DNA of 64,000 bases from Heliocidaris tuberculata. Its lineage: Eukaryota > Echinodermata > Echinoidea > Camarodonta > Echinometridae. Under the pieces are notes generated by a model. The model had not been told where the DNA came from. It saw only the letters and a list, made by a program, of their open reading frames with translations, and did no database searches. Positions 56,539 through 64,000 of this stretch are shown piece after piece (position 1 is the stretch's first letter; each line of letters starts with the position of its first letter). The stretch lies in the NCBI GenBank assembly GCA_025618425.1, contig CM046849.1:33941962-34005961 (forward strand). Reading direction: 5' to 3'. A program made the translations under genes and the position numbers.

Positions 56539-56760
56539 ACATTTAGTAGAATTTGTATCAAAAGGCTGGTAAAGAATACAACCTAAACAATGACATTCAC
56601 CGTTTGAAATTAAATTCTGGCGTGCGGCAGAAATATTTTGCACAACTGTCATTATTGCCAAAGAATAATGACTTGTAAGATATAAGTTAGTATATTTGAT
56701 ACCTATTTACATGATTTATAATCCGTAAAATGTTTCTGTTTTCTGATACTATAGTTAGAC

Positions 56761-56841
<81 letters not shown>

Positions 56842-56934
56842 AACATTTAGTAGAATTTGTATCAAAAGGCTGGTAAAGAATACAACCTAAACAATGACAT
56901 TCACCGTTTGAAATTAAATTCTGGCGTGCGGCAT
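56352..56934. repeat. Recent tandem duplication, ~280 bp unit
   Basis: 56352-56627 and 56628-56934 are essentially the same sequence, from 'gaaatattttgcacaactgt' to 'attctggcgtgcggca'. They differ mainly in the length of the embedded TA tract (about 46 bases at 56487-56533 and about 75 at 56764-56838). This indicates a very young event. Confidence 0.95.
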
Positions 56935-58213
56935 TCAGGATCAATTTCTAAATTCAATTTAATGAGCGAGTAAATTAATTTTCTACACGGTCTGTCAATT
57001 TATTTGCGAAGAGGGAAATTTCAGTAGATCCTATTAAAACTCTAGTGGAAAATTATCAATATCTAGTCCATGCCTTCGCCTGTGCATAATACCAGGGGGT
57101 GGTGATAATACCCAGTATATGAAGTAATTGTTAACTGTTATAGATTCGCCTCCGTTCGTGGCTTGAATCCAACATTTTTTTTTTCTTTTTTCACTGAATC
57201 AAAAACACATCAATCATGATTTATAAGAACTCAAATTGATAATTGTTAAAAGGAGACCTGTACTATTACTGAATTTCATTATACTGTGCTATTTATTGTT
57301 CAGTTTTGTATCGCTATAACGTTGTTTTTCTTGACTTTAGGTTTACAAGATTGCATTTATTAAATGATAAAGTGGATTACATTATAGTCATGATAGACTA
57401 AAATTTTCATGTCGTGCATTGCATTATGGATTGAAATAGCAAAACAATTTACATGCATGCATGTGTAAGAATCTTATTTCCCGATACTAAACCTTTATCT
57501 AACCTTTCCTCTCACTTATTGTGAGAAAAAACAAAATGATTCGGAATTGAATGATGTCACCTGCCACTTTGAAGTATCTTGAATATTTGATGAATTTTTA
57601 CTCTCGATTTAATCAACTGAAAACGATGAGGGCAAATAACCTGTTTGAATATTGCATGAGTGCTCAGAAGCGAACCATTTGTGTCTTACACTCGGCTTGC
57701 TCGATAGAATGATATCCAAATGATAGTGAAAAGCATATAAAATCAATAAAATAAAAAAAATAATTAAAATACATCAACAACTCTAGGCGCTCACAGGTGA
57801 AAAGTCACTGAAATGTATAAAAAGTCGTTCCCAAAGCGGGAAACTGATTTTTTTATTCACATACTGAAATCATAATTATAGCTACGTTTTGCATTTTCCT
57901 TCTTCTTGTATCATGTTTATGAGCTCAAACTTCACTCCCCCTCACCTTCACTCTTCAAGAATCCATATTATTTTATGAAAGAACAATATTTCAAACAAGT
58001 TCAATCTTGCCATTATTATGTAGGGAACTTGATGCCACAAAATAATGTTTCAAAATAAAAATTTTAATCAAATATCAAATACTTATAGTTTCCTTGATGA
58101 AGACAGTAATGTCCTCAACTTATTCCACCGAGCCCACACACCTTTCAGAAGGGTTAGCATTTCAATATCCCTTTACTCATGACCTCATGACTTTATAGAA
58201 AGCATTGTTCTCA
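56935..58213. other. Ly6 intron 1, unclassified part
   Basis: AT-rich without recognisable element or exon. Confidence 0.4.
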
Positions 58214-58214
58214 C

Positions 58215-58296
58215 CTGTGTAACTTGAGAAGCATATGAAAGATAGCCACACCAAGCAGACAGCATTTTGATGAAAACAGCACATCATGGCGACCAT
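58215..58296 (-). CDS. Ly6/uPAR-domain protein, exon 1 (signal peptide)
   Basis: The exon begins at ATG 58296, downstream of an in-frame stop, and ends at a gtgaga donor in phase 1. It encodes 27 residues including the hydrophobic 'AVCLVWLSFICFSS', a good secretion signal. A second in-frame methionine pair lies three codons in. Joined with exons 2 and 3 it gives a 156-residue precursor: signal peptide, one cysteine-rich Ly6 domain and a C-terminal hydrophobic anchor signal. Ly6 family members act as cell-surface ligands, receptors or channel modulators; the specific role here is unknown. Expected location: outer face of the plasma membrane. Confidence 0.8.
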
Positions 58297-60244
58297 CCCA
58301 CCAAAATAGCTTTTCTGTATAATTCAGAGTCATAAAGTGTCACTTGTTCCTGACAATATGTTAAAATAATGTTAGTTATACTTCTTAGTTTTCAGCATAA
58401 TATTTGCCTGTGGCCTTTTGGACGAAATGTCTGTTTTCAGTATTATTCTTTTTTGTCGTTAATTAAAACATAGTTCAGGTAAAAGAATGAGTTTTCTTCA
58501 ACAAGAACTATTGATGTTGTTTGTCCATGCAGTATGTTACTATCAATGTTACCATAATTATCATCAGTCACGGTCAGTCAGAGTTTTCAGGTATATGATG
58601 CTTCTTTCTTCAACCATGTCAACAAGAATGATAATAATTGTTTGGTCAAGATGTTGAACTTATTCCAATCATTTTTGACACATCGTGCTGAGCTTATTGA
58701 GTAATCCATCCATTCCTTGTGCAAAGTGCCTTTAAATAATCCATGTGAACATGGTGAAAGTCGTCAATTCATTTGTGAAAATTGCATCCTCGTTGTCCAA
58801 TAAAACTGAAATTATTGTTTCTAGCGCACAATCGAAAAAACAAACAAACAAACAAAAACAGTCCAGTAAAGGTATGCCGGTATATTCAAATCACTTTCCG
58901 TATAATATAAGCTCTTCTCGAAGTAACAAAGAACGGAAGAAAATCACTTGACATCGTGCATCTCATCTTCCCCTTATATCGTTCTTTTCGTCACCATCAG
59001 TTTTCATGAGATGATTTTTATCTCATCATCTTTAGGATGGCTGTATCAGGTCTCTCCTCTGAACGGTTCACACATTCACAACGCTACTTGAAATGAAGTG
59101 AAACTGAATCCACACTATTGGCGCCCGTGTGTAGACTGTACTATTTGTCGCAAAATGTCATATCTGAGGGAACGTTTCCATTTCCATTTTTATGTCATTG
59201 TTACGATGCAGTGCCTGCAGTATTTGCGTAATTTTAGAGCAAAGCGCCATGAGCACGAGGGCATTTTTGTGACGTACGTTGTGCCTGTGTATTAGCTTCG
59301 ACAGATCCGGAAAACCCAATCTGGCATTTACCTTTTCTTTCTTACTTGTCTTTCTGTCTTTTTCTTTATTTCTTTCTTTTCTCCTCTTTTCATTTTTTTC
59401 TTTTAAAAAAAAATCTTTTTACAGTTTTTATGTATGTTGTGATTGTTATGTGTCAAATATGCATTGTTACGGCGACCCCAACACAAGTCATGTGCTTTCA
59501 GCATGTCCAGGGAACCTCGCCTTCTTGCACCTTGTTTTTGCTAATGTATATTTCATGTTTTACTTTTTTTTTTATTGCGAGAAGGATATAAATTTGTTTG
59601 AAATCTGCTTTCGTGTTACCTAACTGACTTTCAGGCAATTATAAGAACGTTTCTTTTTCTTACAAATTTCTTTGGACTAGGACTTCAGCCCCGGCAACAT
59701 CTAAATCCGCCAGTGATTAAGATAACATATTCTTTTCTGCATGGTTTTTTTAAGCGTGCAGGGACAGCAGGCTCAACATCACAAATTAATGTCAGTGGGA
59801 AGTGGGAACAGCCCCACCGTACCTGAATTCAGGCTACGTATTAATTATTAGAATAAGCAGCCTGATTTCTGAAGAGTTTTAATCGGACGTGCTTCGATTC
59901 AAGGTCATTCAATTTATGATGACGGGATTCAGCGAGCGTCCGATTAAAACAAAAAATCGATCACTTAAATGCTTGACTGGCTCACAATGATGAAAGGAAA
60001 GCCTCACTCATTTTGATTCAAGACTTTGATCTTTAGCATTGTTATGGACTATGAAAGATATTTTATATGCTTCATAAGACAGTGACCTCACTCACTTATT
60101 ATACACGGATACTGATGCACGCGCCTCTTCCTCCCCCCCCCCCCCCCCGGCAACCACACATGAAATGGTTATAAAATAAAGAAAGAGAGAGGGTGAAAGA
60201 CCGAGAAAAGGGGAAAGGCAAAGTGAAAAAAAAGATGATCCTAT
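58297..60244. other. Non-coding, unclassified
   Basis: Includes the Ly6 5' flank. A lone hAT-like right terminus 'taaatccgccagtg' is at about 59702-59715, and a C-run is at 60135-60148. Short frames show no domains. Confidence 0.4.
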
Positions 60245-60545
60245 CAGTGGCGTAGCCAGGATTTTTTACAGGGGGGGGGGGCAAATTTTATCAACAATCA
60301 AATTCTGCTTGGAGGGAGACACGTATTTTTTTTTTTTTTTTTTTTTTAATTCTCGCCAACCCCCCAAAACTCGCTCAGTGGGGAAGGGGGGGTGGTTATC
60401 AAATGTTTTCCTCCATAACTCTCTGACAAGCAAAAAAAAAAAGAAAAAAATGAATAAATAAACTTCTAAAAGGGGGAAAATTTATTTTTTCCGGCAAAAG
60501 TTGTCAGGGGCAGTCTTCCCCACTGCTCCTCCCCCCCCCCTCCCC
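60245..60545. mobile_element. hAT-like element, right end unclear
   Basis: The left end 'cagtggcgtagccagg' begins at 60245. The interior contains 'ctcgctcagtgggg' and 'ccataactctctgacaagc', the inverse of part of the element at 50124. A 'ccccactg' near 60519 may be the far end, but no target duplication supports it. Confidence 0.5.
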
Positions 60546-61957
60546 CTTGGGTACACTATAGTGGACCCTAACTTGCCACACCCTCCCATCATGCCTTATT
60601 ATTTTGATGGCGTTTATTGTTCTTGAACTTGTATTAATTTTTATCCATAAGTATAATATCGGTGCCCCCAATGATCAGTAGGTCCTGAAAGGGCCCCCTC
60701 AAAAGTTGAACGCCCCTAATCAGAAAAAAAAAAGATGATTTAAGAAACAAAAACATGTGTATACGGCTAAAGAGTTATAAAATATTAAATGTTCTTAAAT
60801 GATTTTATTGATTAGTATTACACTATCGCAAAGGCTTTGAACTATGCATGATCAACTTAGGACGAGTCACCTTTGAAATGTCCAAATATTACCCAAAAAA
60901 ATCATATCACAAGATTTCTATATAGGCAAATAGGCTATATATATTAAAATAAATCTTGGATTGATTTCTTGAAAGTCTTCGCAAAATCGTGTTTTTGTTT
61001 TTTTGGTTTTTTTTTTCATTTTTCATGTGTTTTCTAAATACACTTGAAAGATAAATGAAAGAAAAAAAATATTCATCACTGCTGATAATGCTTTACATTC
61101 TTTCATAATATCTGTTATACAATGATTTAATGACAGAAAAAATTCAACGCTTTCTTTAGAAAATAATGAGTGTGTACCCGGTTAAGAATCAATGTTTGAT
61201 TTCAAAGTTTATAAAATGTTTTTGACTCCCTGATGGTATCCCCAAATTTTCATTAAACCAAATCATCAATCAAGGGGAAATTTACGAAAAATCAGTGCTA
61301 TTTTCATTAAAACACATTCTAGAATCGCTGAAAAGATTCATCTGAGTGGATTTTCAACTGTGTAAAAGTTCATTTTGACACAGTCGAAAAATACATTCTA
61401 GATTTCGGCAAGGTTTTTTTTAAAAAGGAAAACAGTAATACTATTCCATGAGTTTAAGAAAATTATGTACGAGAAAATTTTCGTTTACTGCATATATTGT
61501 TATTGTATTCGGAATACCTATCATCAGACAGTGCATCCCAGAATACAAGTTGAAGTATATAATTTCGAGATAAATACACACACGGCATATTATATTTGGC
61601 TGTCATTTTCCGCTGCAGTATTTTTCCCCCATTTATGCATCTATTTTGTTTTGATTTTAAAATACATTTGGAAAAATGGGAGAGTTGACGACTGTGAATA
61701 CGTCACTATCAATTCATCAACTTGCCAATATGAGATCGAATAGGAGGTGTGATTTCATTTATCAAACATCATAACTTTCTTTGTCGGGATTTCTTTCAAA
61801 TTTTTCCATCCAGTTTCTCTTATTTTTCTCCTTTCACACAAATCATCTTTTTACAAAGGTTGGATAAATTATATCCAACAACTTTAATTTTTTATTTAAG
61901 AAAATATCACATATCTTGTACTTCCAATTAAGAGCGGTATGAAAATGAACAAGAAGA
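60546..61957. other. Non-coding, unclassified
   Basis: No gene is recognised. A 92-codon plus frame (61465-61743) has a hydrophobic stretch but no domain, and I see no convincing gene context for it. Confidence 0.35.
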
Positions 61958-62060
61958 TGATGATGATGATGATGATGATGGTGAGGATGAGGATGAAAGA
62001 AGAAGAAGAAGAAGAAGAAGAAGAAGAAGAAGAAGAAGAAGAAGAAGAAGAAGAAGAAGC
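61958..62060. repeat. GAT and GAA microsatellites
   Basis: (GAT)n at about 61956-61980 followed by (GAA)n at about 61998-62059, a pure purine tract on the plus strand. Confidence 0.95.
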
Positions 62061-62295
62061 ATGCCCTTATATAAATATGTATACATTTATTTTTTTTATT
62101 TTTATTTTTTCTTGATTAGAATGATACATATATTTCCCAGTTGTACTTCCATTATACTCAAACATTAATTGTGACAAAGTAATACATGTCATTGTATTCA
62201 TTTATAAAAAAATTACAAAATTATTTTCAGTATTTGACAGAGCTCGCGAGAGGTAGAAACGTCTCACCGATGAGGGCGTTTGATGTTTAGCCACC

Positions 62296-62310
62296 ATCAC
62301 CCATAGCAAC
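62296..62310 (+). promoter_or_regulatory. RFX X-box match
   Basis: 'atcacc' - 'cat' - 'agcaac' fits the RFX X-box consensus RYYNYY-N1-3-RRNRAC with no mismatch, 202 bases before the enkurin-like start codon. A CRE-like 'gtgacgta' follows at once. RFX factors control ciliary genes in animals. Confidence 0.5.
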
Positions 62311-62465
62311 GTGACGTACTGAGCTTGACAACGATGCTCGCTTCATATTTTGGTACACAGGTGGATCACGTATTTACACAGAAACCGTATTGCGCCCATA
62401 CTGTACTGCGTGTGAATTATCAAAGCGGAGTCACTGAATACGGCCAAGACACTATCAAAAGCGAC

Positions 62466-62473
62466 GTAAACAA
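62466..62473 (+). promoter_or_regulatory. Forkhead (FOXJ1-type) site
   Basis: 'gtaaacaa' matches the RYAAACA forkhead core 39 bases before the ATG. FOXJ1 cooperates with RFX at motile-cilium genes. Short motif, so chance occurrence is possible. Confidence 0.35.
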
Positions 62474-62511
62474 TTAGGATTTTTACATTTTTACCATATT
62501 CCTACATCAAT

Positions 62512-62591
62512 ATGGCCACGATGTATGAACACCAAGAGAGTATCTACAATCTCATACCTCAAGAGGAGGTCAAACGAGAAAAACAAGCCAG
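62512..62591 (+). CDS. ENKUR: Enkurin-like protein, first coding exon (partial gene)
   Basis: The 80 base exon runs from ATG 62512 to a consensus donor (ag|gtaagt) at 62592 and encodes 26 full codons. The peptide includes 'ESIYNLIPQEE'; the IYNLIP block near the N-terminus is characteristic of enkurin and its flagellar counterparts. Enkurin is a microtubule inner protein and adaptor of motile cilia and sperm flagella that interacts with TRP channels and calmodulin. The rest of the gene would lie beyond the window, since no matching second exon was found to 64000. The X-box and forkhead site upstream agree with a ciliary gene. With only 26 residues, the identification rests on one motif. Confidence 0.68.
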
Positions 62592-63540
62592 GTAAGTTGG
62601 TCAAAAAGCAATTTTAATTTTTTTTTTTTTTTTTTGCTCCATCTGAATGATGAGACTTTAGTTTGTGACTTTGTCTAATTCTTTATCAAATGTGTTGTAA
62701 CAAAACACTTTTTCAGACGTACGTGTTGACTGTTGTTTGTCCAGTTTGGTCGGTTACCCAGACATTCATTAGACTAACACTGACTAATGTTAGATCTAAC
62801 TTAGATTTACATAGGGGTCTATGTTGGTAGAATCTAATAAAACAAATTGAATAACTTTGCAGGCCAGTTTTCATGAATCTTTCTTGCCTGGGCTGGATCA
62901 TTCCCATGATTCCCTCTTGCCTAATCTCAGTCAAATCAAGTTGGGTGTTGTTCTGTTACTTTTTTATTGAATCATGTTAACGTTACGTTAGATTGCTGTC
63001 CTGATGAATATCATTCTATTATTATTAAGCCTAAGGAGAGTTTAACCAGGGATGTGGTTGTGGGTGGTCCTTAAACTAGTTAAAGACTATAAAGTGAGCA
63101 TGTAACATAACTGTTAGACCCGTACTATCATGACTACATGTAGGTCACTTATACATGTACAAGCTTATCTGAAGATAACCTTGTACTCCAGACTAGCTTT
63201 TACGGGTGAATAGGCTTCAATAGCTTTTGTGTGTATCAGCAGGCCTTTTTCCAATCCAGATCATTCATACATGAGAAGAAAATCATTATTTAAAATTTCA
63301 CTTTCAATTCTGAATCCCCAAATTTGTGGCACAGTAAGAGTTGAAGAGTCCCTGAATCAGGTAATCTAGCAAATTTAAGAAAATTCAATCTTGTTAGAGC
63401 AATTTTGTTGTCTGTTTTTGACTGCTGCAACAGTGAATGTTGGACACAGTCCCACATAGGCAAGGGCCTATGAGTGCATGTAGGTCTACCCCCTGCAGCC
63501 GCCCTCGAAAAAGGGTGTCTAAAGACTCTAAGGAATGGAC
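62592..63540 (+). other. Enkurin-like gene intron 1
   Basis: AT-rich intron sequence after the gtaagt donor. No further exon was recognised by eye. A T-run lies at 62617-62634. Confidence 0.5.
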
Positions 63541-63544
63541 TTAA

Positions 63545-64000
63545 AGGGGAAGTTCACCCCGAAGATTACTTGAGTTTAAAAAATGCAGAAAAAATAAAGA
63601 AAAATATTGGCGAAAGTTTGGACAAAATCCGTTAAAGAATAACGGAGTTATGGACTTTTGAAGTTTTGATTTTGTGACGTCACATGCGAGCAGCTCCTCC
63701 ATTATATAATGTGATAAATATTCCATAAAATACAGTTTTCTCAGAAAATTTAGAATATTTTCGTCTGTGCATTTGATATATTGTCAGAAATGTTATTCAA
63801 TACTAGATTCTGAAAAGAAACAATATTAATTTATCGTGGAACGTAAAAAAAAAAGTGAATATATGGAATATTTATTACATGACCAATGGGCAGCTGCTCG
63901 CATGTGACGTCACGAATCCAAAACTTTAAATAGTCATAACTCTTTTATTATTTGACCGATTTTCATCAAACCTTCGCCAATATTTTTCTTTATTTTTTCT
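63545..64000. mobile_element. TTAA-flanked inverted-repeat element, cut by window end
   Basis: TTAA at 63541-63544 precedes 'aggggaagttcacccc'. The sequence at 63580-63720 returns inverted at 63865-64000 ('gtgacgtcacatgcgagcag' versus 'ctgctcgcatgtgacgtcac'), so the arms exceed 135 bases. TTAA plus AGGRR-type ends is the signature of T2/Kolobok-type MITEs. The right terminus lies beyond the window. Confidence 0.75.

Larger units (their letters stand above)
53936..58214 (-). other. Ly6 gene intron 1
   Basis: A 4.28 kb intron, gtgaga at its donor and ttattag at its acceptor on the minus strand. It contains a SINE fragment, the 45 bp minisatellite and the ~280 bp tandem duplication. No other exon is recognised in it. 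Confidence 0.75.

Overview
The window is invertebrate-animal nuclear DNA and carries no bacterial or phage signals. It is AT-rich, gene-poor and saturated with microsatellites, inverted-repeat transposons and satellites, and its genes have GT-AG introns. The paired RING/B-box TRIM genes with beta-propeller-like tails, a cilium gene of the enkurin type and the families of short inverted-repeat transposons best fit a marine deuterostome, most likely an echinoderm such as a sea urchin. That placement is an inference from gene content, not a database result.

Layout. 1-19 kb is repeat territory: foldback elements, a 3.5 kb Harbinger-like element (5894-9432) holding SINE and LINE fragments, a ~216 bp satellite (13.8-15.0 kb) and a near-perfect 540 bp-arm inverted repeat (17.2-18.6 kb). 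TRIM gene A lies at 19.4-21.2 kb. 21-38 kb is mostly repeats, including two compact Harbinger-like elements with exact TAA or TTA target duplications, a 147 bp tandem array and a CACTC-ended element. A tRNA-Arg(UCU) gene sits at 37.5 kb. TRIM gene B is at 38.7-40.5 kb. Sequences downstream of A recur downstream of B at a similar distance, so the two genes look like products of a tandem segmental duplication with a ~19 kb unit. A single-exon gene for a 289-residue helical, basic protein lies at 48.6-49.4 kb. A three-exon minus-strand gene for a secreted or GPI-anchored Ly6/uPAR protein spans 52.6-58.3 kb; its first intron holds an 18-copy 45 bp minisatellite and a fresh ~280 bp tandem duplication. 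At 62.5 kb the first coding exon of an enkurin-like ciliary gene begins, with an RFX X-box match and a forkhead site upstream; the rest of the gene lies beyond 64 kb.

How the genes relate. The two TRIM proteins are probable E3 ubiquitin ligases of an expanded, probably immune-related family. The Ly6, enkurin-like and 289-residue genes show no functional link to them or to each other. The main novelty is structural: compact inverted-repeat elements each built from its own short repeated 'word', one of which keeps a TATA box and a 33-codon reading frame; elements ending in perfect hairpins; and several recent foldback or tandem duplications.
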